Positions 27,429 to 36,576 of a stretch of 64,000 nt of DNA are shown here, piece by piece. Every line of letters starts with the position of its first letter. Position 1 is the first letter of the stretch. The DNA comes from Streptomyces tendae (GTDB lineage: Bacteria > Actinomycetota > Actinomycetes > Streptomycetales > Streptomycetaceae). The position numbers and the translations under genes were made by a program. Under the pieces are notes generated by a model. The model did no database searches and was not told the DNA's origin. It saw nothing but the letters and a program-made list of their open reading frames with translations. The stretch is taken from NCBI RefSeq assembly GCF_008632955.1, contig NZ_CP043959.1, positions 2,852,001 through 2,916,000 on the forward strand, read 5' to 3'.

Positions 27429-28679
27429 GTGACTGATGACAAGGCGACGCGGACCGCCCCGGTGTTCACCGGGCCCAGGTGGTTCTTCCCGTCCGCCCTC
27501 ATCCACGAACTCGACCCGGACGCCGCCCGCTCGGGGCGCCGGCCCCGGCGTACCGCCCGCGACTGGCTGGTCGACTTCGCCTGCTTCCTGCTGGCCGTCC
27601 TGATCGGACTGCTCGGCGCGGACACGCTCGACAACACCCCCGATCTCCCCCGGTTCGTGAGCGTGGCCGACCAGGTGCTGGGCGCGCTGTCGTGCGGCGC
27701 GGTCTGGCTGCGCCGGCGGTGGCCGTTCGCCCTGGCCGCGGTCATGATGCCGGTCAGCTTCGTCTCGGAGACCTCCGGCGGCGTGGCGGTCATCGCCCTG
27801 TTCACACTCGCCGTGCACCGGCCCTTCCGGTACGTGGCCTGGGTGGCAGGCGTCCAGCTGGCGCTCGTACCGCTGTACTTCTGGTGGCGTCCCGATCCGG
27901 ACCTGCCGTATGCCGCCGCGGTCGTCCTGCTCGTCGTGCTGACGGTCGCCGTCGTCGGCTGGGGCATGTTCGTCCGCTCCAAGCGGCAGCTCATGCTGAG
28001 CCTCAGGGACCGCGCCCGGCGGGCCGAGACGGAGGCGCGGCTGCGGGCCGAGCAGGCGCAGCGGCTGGCCCGCGAGGCCATCGCGCGCGAGATGCACGAT
28101 GTGCTCGCGCACCGGCTGACGCTGCTCAGCGTGCACGCGGGCGCTCTGGAGTTCCGGCCCGACGCCCCGCGCGAGGAGGTCGCGCGGGCGGCCGGCGTGA
28201 TCCGGGAGAGCGCCCACGAGGCACTGCAGGACCTGCGGGAGATCATCGGGGTGCTGCGGGCCGGCGAGAGCGAGGACGGCGGCCGGCCGCAGCCGACGCT
28301 CGCGGCGCTCGACTCCCTCGTCGCCGAGTCCCGGCAGGCGGGCATGAAGGTCACCCTGGAGCAGCGGGTCACCGATCCGGCCGACGTCCCCGCGTCCGTC
28401 GGCCGCACCGCCTACCGGATCGCCCAGGAGGGCCTGACCAACGCCCGCAAGCACGCGCCCGGCACGGAGGTCACCGTGTCGGTCGCCGGCGGGCCGGGGG
28501 AGGACCTCGCGGTGACCGTGCGCAACCCCGCCCCCGAGGGGGACGTACCGGCCGTGCCCGGTGCCGGGCAGGGACTGATCGGCCTCACCGAACGGGCCAC
28601 CCTGGCCGGCGGCACCCTGGAGCACGGCCCCGGCCCCGACGGCGGCTTCGAGGTACGGGCACGGCTGCCATGGCGATGA
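27429..28679 (+). CDS. Two-component sensor histidine kinase (NarL-type partner)
   Basis: A 416-residue kinase with four or five N-terminal membrane helices (residues 40-165), a coiled linker, the HisKA_3 phospho-acceptor REMHDVLAHRLT (His223), and a C-terminal ATPase domain with N box EGLTNARKHAPG and GQGLIGLTERA. GTG 27429 is preferred; TAGATT ends 8 bp upstream, so the transcript may lack a leader. It has no extracytoplasmic sensor loop of note, so it may sense membrane state. It faces the response regulator 58 bp downstream. Confidence 0.9.
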   Translation: MTDDKATRTAPVFTGPRWFFPSALIHELDPDAARSGRRPRRTARDWLVDFACFLLAVLIGLLGADTLDNTPDLPRFVSVADQVLGALSCGAVWLRRRWPFALAAVMMPVSFVSETSGGVAVIALFTLAVHRPFRYVAWVAGVQLALVPLYFWWRPDPDLPYAAAVVLLVVLTVAVVGWGMFVRSKRQLMLSLRDRARRAETEARLRAEQAQRLAREAIAREMHDVLAHRLTLLSVHAGALEFRPDAPREEVARAAGVIRESAHEALQDLREIIGVLRAGESEDGGRPQPTLAALDSLVAESRQAGMKVTLEQRVTDPADVPASVGRTAYRIAQEGLTNARKHAPGTEVTVSVAGGPGEDLAVTVRNPAPEGDVPAVPGAGQGLIGLTERATLAGGTLEHGPGPDGGFEVRARLPWR

Positions 28680-28737
28680 CTCCCGCCCCACCCCTCGGAG
28701 TGTCCCCGTCCCGCCCGGCCGTGATTACGTACCGCCC

Positions 28738-29412
28738 ATGACTGCGATCCGCGTGCTTCTCGTCGACGACGACCCGCTGGTGCGGGCCGGGTTGTCCTTC
28801 ATGCTGGGCGGGGCCGGCGACATCGAGATCGTCGGCGAGGCCGCCGACGGCGGCGAGGTGGGGACTCTCGTCGACCGCACCCGCCCGGACGTCGTCCTCA
28901 TGGACATCCGGATGCCGTCCGTCGACGGTCTCACCGCGACCGAGTCGCTGCGGACCCGCGAGGACGCTCCCCAGGTCGTGGTGCTGACCACCTTCCACGC
29001 CGACGACCAGGTGCTGCGCGCCCTGCGCGCGGGCGCCGCCGGGTTCGTGCTCAAGGACACCCCGCCCGCCGAGATCGTCGCCGCGGTACGGCGCGTCGCG
29101 GCCGGGGACCCGGTGCTGTCGCCCGCGGTCACCCGGCAGCTGATGGCCCACGCGGCCGGTGCCGCGGGCGACACGCGGCGGGCCCGGGCGCGGGAGCGCG
29201 TCACCGGGCTCAACGACCGCGAACGCGAGGTCGCCGTCGCGGTCGGCCGGGGCCTGGCCAACGCGGAGATCGCCGCCGAGCTGTACATGAGCGTGGCCAC
29301 CGTCAAGACGCACGTCTCGCGCATCCTGGCCAAGCTCGGTCTGAACAACCGCGTGCAGATCGCCCTGCTCGCCCATGACGCGGGACTGCTGGAGGAGACC
29401 GGGAGTTCCTGA
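28738..29412 (+). CDS. NarL/FixJ-type response regulator
   Basis: A 224-residue regulator: receiver domain (residues 1-120) with phospho-acceptor Asp56 in VVLMDIRMP and the conserved FVLKD, then a LuxR-type HTH (LNDREREVAVAVGRGLANAEIA, VATVKTHVSRILAKLGL). Follows the kinase in the same direction and is its natural partner. Target genes not evident. Confidence 0.93.
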   Translation: MTAIRVLLVDDDPLVRAGLSFMLGGAGDIEIVGEAADGGEVGTLVDRTRPDVVLMDIRMPSVDGLTATESLRTREDAPQVVVLTTFHADDQVLRALRAGAAGFVLKDTPPAEIVAAVRRVAAGDPVLSPAVTRQLMAHAAGAAGDTRRARARERVTGLNDREREVAVAVGRGLANAEIAAELYMSVATVKTHVSRILAKLGLNNRVQIALLAHDAGLLEETGSS

Positions 29413-29459
29413 CGTCCGTCGTCCGGCCCGCTCATCGTCCGCCCGTCCCGGGCCCTCAG

Positions 29460-29740
29460 CATGACCTCGCCCCCGAACTCGCCCTCGCCACCGCACGGCG
29501 GCTGCTGGACGCGCGGCCCTTCAGCAGGCTGCTGGGCGCCCGGCCCACGGACTTCGGCGACGGCGGGGCGACCCTGGAGATCGACGTCCGCGACGGCCGG
29601 CACCAGCAGAACGGCTTCCCGCACGGCGGGGTCCTCGCCGCCACGCGGCGGACAACGCGCTCACCTTCGCCCGGAGGGCGGCCCCGCGGCGTCCGGTGCG
29701 TGCTCCCGGCGTGCCGGGTGCCTGGCTTCGTACGGGATGC
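29460..29740 (+). pseudogene. Remnant of a PaaI-type hotdog thioesterase
   Basis: In one frame from 29460 the text reads LALATARRLLDARPFSRLLG, TDFGDGGATLEIDVRDGRHQQNGFPHGGVLAA, the first half of a PaaI-like thioesterase including the HGG active-site motif. It breaks near 29645; a neighbouring frame briefly continues with AADNALTFA and then the similarity is lost. No start codon is visible in the first frame. I read it as a decayed fragment. Confidence 0.65.
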
Positions 29741-29761
29741 ACCCGGCACTCCGAACGCGCT

Positions 29762-30784
29762 CTAGGCCAGCGCCTCCGTGGCGCTGCTCAGCAGTTCCGT
29801 GGGACGGACCGGTCTGCGCTCCCGGCGGGACCGCTCGCAGGCCTCCGCGATCAGCAGGGCCCGCAGGGCCTCACGGCCGTCGCAGGGGTTGGGCCGCTCG
29901 CCCCGGACCACCTCGACGAACGCGACCAGTTCGGCCTCGTAGGCGGGCCCGAACCGCTCCAGGAAGCCCGTCCACGGCTTGTCCGCGGCCGGCGGCCCGG
30001 TCGGTTCCGTGGAGGCGATCGGCGTACGGTCGTCCAGGCCGACCACGATCTGGTCGAGCTCCCCGGCGAGTTCCATGCGTACGTCGTAGCCGGCGCCGTT
30101 CAGCCGGGTCCCGGTGACCGTGGCGAGGGTGCCGTCGTCCAGGGTGAGCAGCGCCGCGCCGGTGTCGACGTCGCCCGACTCGCGGAACACCGGGGGACCG
30201 GCGTCCGACCCGCCGGCGTAGACGTCCACCACCTCCCGGCCGGTCACCCACCGCAGGATGTCGAAGTCGTGGATCAGGCTGTCCCGGTACAGCCCCCCGG
30301 ACTGCGCCAGACGCGAGGGGGCCGGCGGCTCCGCGTCGCTCGTCATCGCCCGCACCGTGTGCAGCCGCCCCAGCCTGCCCGCCCGTACCGCCTCACGGGC
30401 GCCCGTGTAACCCCGGTCGAACCGCCGCTGGAAGCCCATCTGCAGCACCGTCCCGGCGGTCTCCACCTCCGTGATCGCCTGTAAGGTCCCGGCGAGATCG
30501 AGGGCGATCGGCTTCTCGCAGAAGACCGGCAGCCCCGCGCGGGCCGCCCTGCCGATCAGATCGGCGTGCGCGGACGTGGCCGCGGTGATCACCACGGCGT
30601 CCACTCCCCAGGTGTAGATCTCGTCCACCCCCGGCGCCGCCGTCTCGCCGAGCCGGTGGGCGAGGGCCTGGGCCCGCGCCGGATCGACGTCCGTGAGGAT
30701 CAGGGACCCGACCTCGCGGTGCCTGCTGAGTGTGTGGGCGTGAATGGTGCCGATGCGGCCCGTACCGATGACCCCGATGCGCAT
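29762..30784 (-). CDS. Gfo/Idh/MocA-family oxidoreductase
   Basis: A 340-residue NAD(P)-dependent dehydrogenase. It has a Rossmann start MRIGVIGTGRIGTIHAHTL, the catalytic CEKPIALDLAGT lysine motif, and a C-terminal substrate domain (GGLYRDSLIHDFDILRWVTG) with the conserved Asp/His. Close to inositol 2-dehydrogenase-like enzymes, but the exact polyol or sugar acid is unknown. Divergent from a GntR regulator with a TGTCCGGACA palindrome in the gap, and near a ROK sugar kinase, so a carbohydrate role is likely. Confidence 0.92.
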   Translation of the reverse strand: MRIGVIGTGRIGTIHAHTLSRHREVGSLILTDVDPARAQALAHRLGETAAPGVDEIYTWGVDAVVITAATSAHADLIGRAARAGLPVFCEKPIALDLAGTLQAITEVETAGTVLQMGFQRRFDRGYTGAREAVRAGRLGRLHTVRAMTSDAEPPAPSRLAQSGGLYRDSLIHDFDILRWVTGREVVDVYAGGSDAGPPVFRESGDVDTGAALLTLDDGTLATVTGTRLNGAGYDVRMELAGELDQIVVGLDDRTPIASTEPTGPPAADKPWTGFLERFGPAYEAELVAFVEVVRGERPNPCDGREALRALLIAEACERSRRERRPVRPTELLSSATEALA

Positions 30785-30825
30785 GGAAACAAAGTGGGGC
30801 TCGCACCGCTCCCTGTCAATGCGTA

Positions 30826-30835
30826 TGTCCGGACA
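30826..30835. promoter_or_regulatory. TGTCCGGACA palindrome, probable GntR operator
   Basis: A 10-bp perfect palindrome in the 101-bp gap between the divergent oxidoreductase and GntR genes. The GT-N4-AC core fits the general GntR operator shape. A longer copy lies at 31711-31726. Confidence 0.55.
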
Positions 30836-30885
30836 ACCGAACTACACGACTTCCCGTCAACAGTCCGCCGGACTACGCTCACCCC

Positions 30886-31650
30886 GTGCCGAAACCAGAA
30901 GTGGACCCGACCGTGCAGCTGGAGCTCAGCGTGGACCGCGGCTCCCCCGTGCCGTTGTACTTCCAGCTGTCCCAGCAGCTGGAGTCCGCCATCGAGCACG
31001 GCACCCTGACCCCCGGCACCCTGCTGGGCAACGAGATCGAGCTGGCCGCACGGCTCGGCCTGTCCCGGCCGACCGTCCGCCAGGCCATCCAGTCGCTCGT
31101 CGACAAGGGCCTCCTGGTACGCCGCCGCGGGGTCGGCACCCAGGTCGTGCACAGCCAGGTCAAACGCCCGCTGGAGCTCAGCAGCCTCTACGACGACCTG
31201 GAGTCCGCCGGACAGCGGCCCGGCACGGCCGTGCTGGTCAACACCATGGTCACCGCGTCCGCCGAGGTCGCCGCCGCGCTCGGGGTGACCGAGGGCACCG
31301 AGGTGCACCGCATCGAGCGGCTGCGGTCCGCGCACGGCGAGCCCATCGCGTACCTGTGCAACTACATCCCGCCCGCCCTGCTCGACCTGGACACCGGCCA
31401 GCTGGAGGCGACCGGCCTGTACCGGCTGATGCGGGCCGCCGGGATCACCCTGCACAGCGCCCGGCAGACCATCGGCGCGCGGGCCGCCACCGCCGTCGAG
31501 GCCGAGCGGCTGCGTGAGCAGCCCGGCGCCCCGCTGCTCACGATGCAGCGGGTGACCTTCGACGACACCGGCCGCGCGGTGGAGTACGGCACCCACACCT
31601 ACCGGCCCGCGCGGTACTCCTTCGAGTTCCAGCTGCTGGTACGGAACTGA
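30886..31650 (+). CDS. GntR-family regulator, HutC subfamily with UTRA domain
   Basis: A 254-residue protein: N-terminal winged helix (VPLYFQLSQQLESAIEHGTL, ELAARLGLSRPTVRQAIQSLV) and a UTRA effector domain (EVHRIERLRSAHGEPIAYLCNY and YEFEFQ-like end). TACGCT (30874-30879) ends 6 bp before the GTG, so a leaderless transcript is likely. It probably senses a phosphorylated sugar or related compound and controls the divergent oxidoreductase and perhaps the downstream ROK kinase. Confidence 0.92.
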   Translation: MPKPEVDPTVQLELSVDRGSPVPLYFQLSQQLESAIEHGTLTPGTLLGNEIELAARLGLSRPTVRQAIQSLVDKGLLVRRRGVGTQVVHSQVKRPLELSSLYDDLESAGQRPGTAVLVNTMVTASAEVAAALGVTEGTEVHRIERLRSAHGEPIAYLCNYIPPALLDLDTGQLEATGLYRLMRAAGITLHSARQTIGARAATAVEAERLREQPGAPLLTMQRVTFDDTGRAVEYGTHTYRPARYSFEFQLLVRN

Positions 31651-31710
31651 ACGCCGATCCCGTAAGGGCCCGCGGCGCCGTGAGCGGCGTGGCCGTCGCC
31701 GTGGTCGTCG

Positions 31711-31726
31711 CATTGTCCGGACAATG
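31711..31726. promoter_or_regulatory. CATTGTCCGGACAATG palindrome upstream of the ROK kinase
   Basis: A perfect 16-bp palindrome, containing the same TGTCCGGACA core as 30826-30835. It lies 61 bp after the GntR stop and 158 bp before the ROK start, in an otherwise gene-free 233-bp stretch. Best explained as an operator linking the kinase to the GntR regulator. Confidence 0.6.
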
Positions 31727-31883
31727 TGACCGGATCCACAGGCACGCGGCGCGCGCACCGTGAACCGGTGCGGACGCGAACGGGGGAAGGCCCGCCGCCG
31801 TCGGTTTACGGTGCCGGATCCGGCGTACCCCGTCACCTGCCCGGTACCGCGATCGGCGTTCCCGTGCGGCACAATCGCACCCG

Positions 31884-33032
31884 ATGAGCACCTACCGCGA
31901 CTTCACCGCCCCCATCGGATCCCGGCGCGCCACCGTCCTGAGAACGGTCGGCACCCGGGAGCGCCGCTCCCACCTGTCGGCCCCCCGGGTCCCGACCGTG
32001 GGCATCGACATCGGCGGCACCAAAGTGATGGCGGGCGTCGTGGACGCCGACGGCAACATCCTGGAGAAGCTCCGCACGGAGACCCCGGACAAGTCCAAGA
32101 GCCCGAAGGTCGTCGAGGACACCATCGTGGAGCTGGTGCTGGACCTGTCCGACCGGCACGACGTACACGCCGTCGGCATCGGAGCGGCCGGCTGGGTCGA
32201 CGCCGACCGCAACCGCGTGCTCTTCGCCCCCCACCTGTCCTGGCGCAACGAACCCCTCCGGGACCGCCTCGCCGACCGCCTCGCCGTCCCGGTCCTCGTC
32301 GACAACGACGCCAACTCCGCCGCCTGGGCCGAGTGGCGCTTCGGCGCGGGCAGGGACGAGGACAACCTCGTCATGATCACGCTCGGTACCGGCATCGGCG
32401 GCGCGATCCTGGAGGACGGCAAGGTCAAGCGCGGCAAGTACGGCGTCGCCGGCGAGTTCGGCCACATGCAGGTCGTCCCCGGCGGCCACCGCTGTCCGTG
32501 CGGCAACCGCGGCTGCTGGGAGCAGTACAGCTCCGGCAACGCCCTGGTCCGCGAGGCCAAGGAGCTGGCCGCCGCCGACTCCCCGGTCGCCTACGGGATC
32601 ATCGAGCACGTCAAGGGCAACATCGCCGACATCAGCGGTCCGATGATCACCGAGCTGGCCCGCGAGGGCGACGCCATGTGCATCGAACTGCTCCAGGACA
32701 TCGGACAGTGGCTCGGCGTGGGCATCGCCAACCTGGCCGCCGCCCTCGACCCCTCCTGCTTCGTCATCGGCGGCGGTGTCTCCGCGGCCGACGACCTGCT
32801 CATCGGCCCCGCGCGGGACGCCTTCAAGCGGCAGCTCACCGGCCGTGGCTACCGCCCGGAGGCCCGTATCGTCCGCGCCCAGCTCGGCCCCGAGGCCGGC
32901 ATGGTCGGCGCCGCCGACCTGGCCCGCCTCGTCGCCCGCCGCTTCCGCCGCGCCAAGCGCCGCCGTGTCGAGCGGCACGAGCGCTACGAGCGCTTCGCGG
33001 AGGCCCGCCGTACGAGCCCGGAGTCGCTGTGA
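31884..33032 (+). CDS. ROK-family glucokinase-like sugar kinase
   Basis: A 382-residue ROK protein without the N-terminal HTH of repressor types. It has the ATP loop DIGGTKVMAGVV, catalytic VDNDANSAAWAE, the zinc motif CPCGNRGCWEQY and the second nucleotide motif GTGIGGAILEDG. It phosphorylates a hexose in the cytosol, most likely glucose. A 40-residue N-terminal extension and a basic C-terminal tail (RRFRRAKRRRVERHERYE) are unusual. The next gene overlaps it by 4 bp. Confidence 0.93.
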   Translation: MSTYRDFTAPIGSRRATVLRTVGTRERRSHLSAPRVPTVGIDIGGTKVMAGVVDADGNILEKLRTETPDKSKSPKVVEDTIVELVLDLSDRHDVHAVGIGAAGWVDADRNRVLFAPHLSWRNEPLRDRLADRLAVPVLVDNDANSAAWAEWRFGAGRDEDNLVMITLGTGIGGAILEDGKVKRGKYGVAGEFGHMQVVPGGHRCPCGNRGCWEQYSSGNALVREAKELAAADSPVAYGIIEHVKGNIADISGPMITELAREGDAMCIELLQDIGQWLGVGIANLAAALDPSCFVIGGGVSAADDLLIGPARDAFKRQLTGRGYRPEARIVRAQLGPEAGMVGAADLARLVARRFRRAKRRRVERHERYERFAEARRTSPESL

Positions 33033-33634
33033 CGGGCGAGCTTCCCCCGCTGACGGGCGACCCCGGCCACCCCGGCGGGCCGGGCGGCGCGGGCGGGTCG
33101 CAGCCGGGCGAGGACCGGCGGCACATGATCCGCCGCCGCGCCCTCACCCTCCTGATCATCGTGCTGCTCATCGGCGTCCCGGCCGGCTACCTGGTGATCT
33201 CCGCGAACCAGAGCCGGGCCAGCGGCAAGGACAAGGAGGCGAAGTACTCCGCGACCGGCCTGACCGAGGGCTGGCCGTCGAAGCTCCAGCGCCGCATCTA
33301 CCAGGTGCCGATACCGCATCCGGCCTGGTGGGTGGCCTCGTACGAGACCAACAACTGGAAGACCAGCCGCCTGTACGTCGAGTTCGAGACCAGTGACGCG
33401 GGCCTGACCGCCTTCCTCACCAGCATGGGCATGGCGGAGAAGGACCTGAAGGAGGACCGTCTCACCATCAACGAGCGCGACCGCGACGTCACCGGCTGGA
33501 CCTTCGACGGACCCGGCACCTGGTCCGGCCTGGTGCACAAGCAGGAGAACCCCGCGCCCACCCACGACGTGGTCGTCAACCACGACAAACCCGGCTACCC
33601 CCGGGTGTACGTCGTGGCCCGCACCGTGCCCTGA
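33029..33634 (+). CDS. Single-pass membrane protein, function unknown
   Basis: A 201-residue protein starting at GTG 33029, overlapping the ROK stop (GTGA) and so probably coupled. The first 30 residues are Gly/Pro-rich, followed by a TM helix (ALTLLIIVLLIGVPAGYLV) and an extracytoplasmic domain of about 140 residues (RRIYQVPIPHPAWWVASYETN, KTSRLYVEFETSDAGL). No cysteines or catalytic motif were seen. Possibly a surface-exposed accessory protein. Confidence 0.82.
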   Translation: MTGELPPLTGDPGHPGGPGGAGGSQPGEDRRHMIRRRALTLLIIVLLIGVPAGYLVISANQSRASGKDKEAKYSATGLTEGWPSKLQRRIYQVPIPHPAWWVASYETNNWKTSRLYVEFETSDAGLTAFLTSMGMAEKDLKEDRLTINERDRDVTGWTFDGPGTWSGLVHKQENPAPTHDVVVNHDKPGYPRVYVVARTVP

Positions 33635-33720
33635 CCCCGGGTGCCGGAGCCGATTGTCGGACCCCGCCCGTAAAGTCGAAGACGACTGGTCCGACGGCGG
33701 GCGGGGAGGTGACAAGGCGT

Positions 33721-36576
33721 ATGAGCGAGGCGACCGTGACGGCGGTGTCCGGGACGGGCGACGGACCCGTCGCGCCGTCGCACCTCCCGGCCGTGTTCCT
33801 GCCCGCCCCCCTCCCGCGCGACGGGCGGATCGCCTTCTACGACCCCGAGGGCGCGGCCCTGCCCTCCGACGAGGGCGACGGTGACCGGCGGACGGACCTC
33901 ACCGTCGTCCGGCCGCACGGCGCGGGAGTGCGCCGGCGCACCGTCCCCGCGCTCTCCCTGCCCGTGGACGAGGCCCTGCCCCTGCTGGTCGCCGCCCGGT
34001 ACGACCCCGCGGCCCACCCGGCGACCGCCTGCTGGGGCGCCGCCGCCCTGCACGCGCTGCGGCTCACCGCCCGCGGCCGCCTGCTGCCCGGCCTCACCGC
34101 CGAGGGACACGACGCCTGGCGGGCCGGCCCGCTCGAACCGGACGACGTGGCACACCTGCGCGGGGTGGCCGCCGCCCTGCCCTACGAGGGCCACGCGGTG
34201 CCGCTGCCCGGACCCGGCCCCCTGCGCCTGCCCCGGCCCGAGGCGCTCGTCCGTGCCTTCCTGGACGCGGTCGCCGACACCCTGCCCCGCACCCCCGCCG
34301 CCCCCTACGCCTCCGGACTGCCGTTCGCCGCGCGGCGGCCCCAGCGGCTGCCCGGCGCCCGGGACTGGGCCGCCGAGGTCGCCGCCGGCATGGACGCGGG
34401 CGTGCGGGTCTCGCTCCGCCTCGACCTGTCCGCCCACGACCTCTTCGACACCGGGGAGACCGCCGGCGGCGCGCGGGGCGCGGGCGCGGCGGTCGTGCAG
34501 GTGCACAGCCTCTCCGACCCGACGCTGGTGGCCGACGCCGCGGCCCTGTGGTCGGGCGGGGCGGACCACGGCTTCGGGCCGCGTGCCCGGGTGGACGCCG
34601 CCCTCGCCGTGCGCCGGGCGGCCCGCGTCTGGCCCCCGCTCGACCGGCTCGCCGACCAGGACGTGCCGGACGTACTGGCCTTGTCCGAGGACGAGTTGAG
34701 CGATCTGCTCGGAGTGGCGGCCACCCGGCTCGCGGCGGCCGGCGTCGCCGTGCACTGGCCCCGCGACCTCGCGCAGGACCTGACCGCCACGGCCGTCGTC
34801 CGGCCCGCGCCCGGCTCGGCGACCGACGGCACCGGCTTCTTCGAGAGCGAGGACCTGCTGCGGTTCGGCTGGCAGATCGCCCTGGGCGGCGACCCGCTCA
34901 GCGAGGCCGAGATGGACGCCCTGGCCGAGGCGCACCGCCCGGTCGTCCGGCTGCGCGACCAGTGGGTACTGGTCGACCCGGCCCTCGTCCGCAAGGCCCG
35001 CAAGCGCGACCTGGGGCTGCTCGATCCCGTCGACGCCCTGTCCGTCGCCCTCACCGGGGAGGCGGAGGTCGACGGCGAGACGGTGGAGGCGGTGCCCGCG
35101 GGGACGCTGGCCGCCCTCCGCGACCGCCTGACCGCCGGCGTGCGGCCCGCGGCGCCTCCGCCCGGCCTGGACGCCACCTTGCGCGACTACCAGCTGCGCG
35201 GCCTGGCCTGGCTCGACCTCATGACCTCCCTCGGCCTCGGCGGCTGCCTCGCCGACGACATGGGCCTCGGCAAGACCGTCACCCTCATCGCCCTGCACCT
35301 GAAGCGGGCCCGCCCCGAACCCACCCTGGTGGTCTGCCCCGCGTCCCTGCTGGGCAACTGGCAGCGGGAGATCACCCGGTTCGCCCCCGGCGTCCCCGTA
35401 CGCCGCTTCCACGGCCCCGACCGCGCCCTGGACGACCTGGACGGCGGCTTCGTCCTCACCACCTACGGCACCATGCGCTCCGCCGCGCCCACCCTCGCGG
35501 AACAGCGCTGGGGCATGGTCGTCGCCGACGAGGCGCAGCACGTCAAGAACCCGCACTCGGCGACCGCCAAGGCGCTGCGCACCATCAGGGCCCCCGCCAG
35601 GGTCGCCCTCACCGGCACCCCCGTGGAGAACAACCTCTCCGAGTTGTGGGCGCTCCTGGACTGGACGACCCCCGGGCTCCTCGGCCCGCTGAAGTCCTTC
35701 CGCGCCCGGCACGCGCGCGCGGTGGAGACCGGCGAGGACGAGCAGGCGGTCGAGCGGCTGGCCCGTCTCGTCCGCCCCTTCCTGCTCCGGCGCAAGAAGT
35801 CCGACCCGGGCATCGTCCCCGAGCTCCCGCCCAAGACGGAGACGGACCATCCGGTGCCGCTCACCCGCGAACAGGCAGCGCTGTACGAGGCGGTGGTGCG
35901 CGAGTCGATGCTCGCCATCGAGACCGCGCAGGGTATGGGGCGCCGCGGGCTGGTGCTCAAGCTACTGACCGCGCTCAAGCAGATCTGCGACCACCCCGCG
36001 CTGTACCTGAAGGAGGAACACGCCCCGGCCGGCGACCGCCTCGCCGCCCGCTCCGGCAAACTCGCCCTGCTGGACGAATTGTTGGACACCGTGCTCGCCG
36101 AGGACGGCTCGGCCCTCGTCTTCACCCAGTACGTCGGCATGGCCCGCCTGATCACCCGCCACCTCGCCGAGCGCGCCGTCCCGGTCGACCTGCTCCACGG
36201 CGGTACGCCGGTGCCCGAGCGGGAGCGGATGGTGGACCGCTTCCAGAGCGGTGCGGTGCCGGTCCTCGTGCTCTCGCTCAAGGCGGCGGGGACGGGACTG
36301 AACCTGACCCGGGCGGGTCACGTCGTCCACTTCGACCGCTGGTGGAACCCGGCGGTGGAGGAGCAGGCCACCGACCGCGCGTACCGCATCGGCCAGACGC
36401 AGCCCGTCCAGGTGCACCGGCTGGTCACCGAGGGCACGGTCGAGGACCGCATCGCGGAGATGCTTCAGTCCAAGCGGGCCCTCGCCGACGCGATCCTCGG
36501 CTCGGGCGAGTCCGCGCTCACCGAGCTGTCCGACCGTGATCTGTCCGACCTGGTGTCCCTGCGGAGGTCGGCATGA
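33721..36576 (+). CDS. SNF2-family helicase/ATPase
   Basis: A 951-residue protein. The N-terminal 470 residues carry an SNF2-associated region of bacterial type; the C-terminal part is the two-lobe SWI2/SNF2 motor with Walker A DDMGLGKTVTL, the DEAQ box VVADEAQHVKNP, LTGTPVENNLSELWALLDW and motif VI ATDRAYRIGQTQPVQVHR. Members remodel protein-DNA complexes or act in repair. The following SWIM gene overlaps its stop (ATGA), a conserved actinobacterial arrangement. ATG 33721 was chosen; a GTG 12 bp upstream is possible. Confidence 0.95.
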   Translation: MSEATVTAVSGTGDGPVAPSHLPAVFLPAPLPRDGRIAFYDPEGAALPSDEGDGDRRTDLTVVRPHGAGVRRRTVPALSLPVDEALPLLVAARYDPAAHPATACWGAAALHALRLTARGRLLPGLTAEGHDAWRAGPLEPDDVAHLRGVAAALPYEGHAVPLPGPGPLRLPRPEALVRAFLDAVADTLPRTPAAPYASGLPFAARRPQRLPGARDWAAEVAAGMDAGVRVSLRLDLSAHDLFDTGETAGGARGAGAAVVQVHSLSDPTLVADAAALWSGGADHGFGPRARVDAALAVRRAARVWPPLDRLADQDVPDVLALSEDELSDLLGVAATRLAAAGVAVHWPRDLAQDLTATAVVRPAPGSATDGTGFFESEDLLRFGWQIALGGDPLSEAEMDALAEAHRPVVRLRDQWVLVDPALVRKARKRDLGLLDPVDALSVALTGEAEVDGETVEAVPAGTLAALRDRLTAGVRPAAPPPGLDATLRDYQLRGLAWLDLMTSLGLGGCLADDMGLGKTVTLIALHLKRARPEPTLVVCPASLLGNWQREITRFAPGVPVRRFHGPDRALDDLDGGFVLTTYGTMRSAAPTLAEQRWGMVVADEAQHVKNPHSATAKALRTIRAPARVALTGTPVENNLSELWALLDWTTPGLLGPLKSFRARHARAVETGEDEQAVERLARLVRPFLLRRKKSDPGIVPELPPKTETDHPVPLTREQAALYEAVVRESMLAIETAQGMGRRGLVLKLLTALKQICDHPALYLKEEHAPAGDRLAARSGKLALLDELLDTVLAEDGSALVFTQYVGMARLITRHLAERAVPVDLLHGGTPVPERERMVDRFQSGAVPVLVLSLKAAGTGLNLTRAGHVVHFDRWWNPAVEEQATDRAYRIGQTQPVQVHRLVTEGTVEDRIAEMLQSKRALADAILGSGESALTELSDRDLSDLVSLRRSA

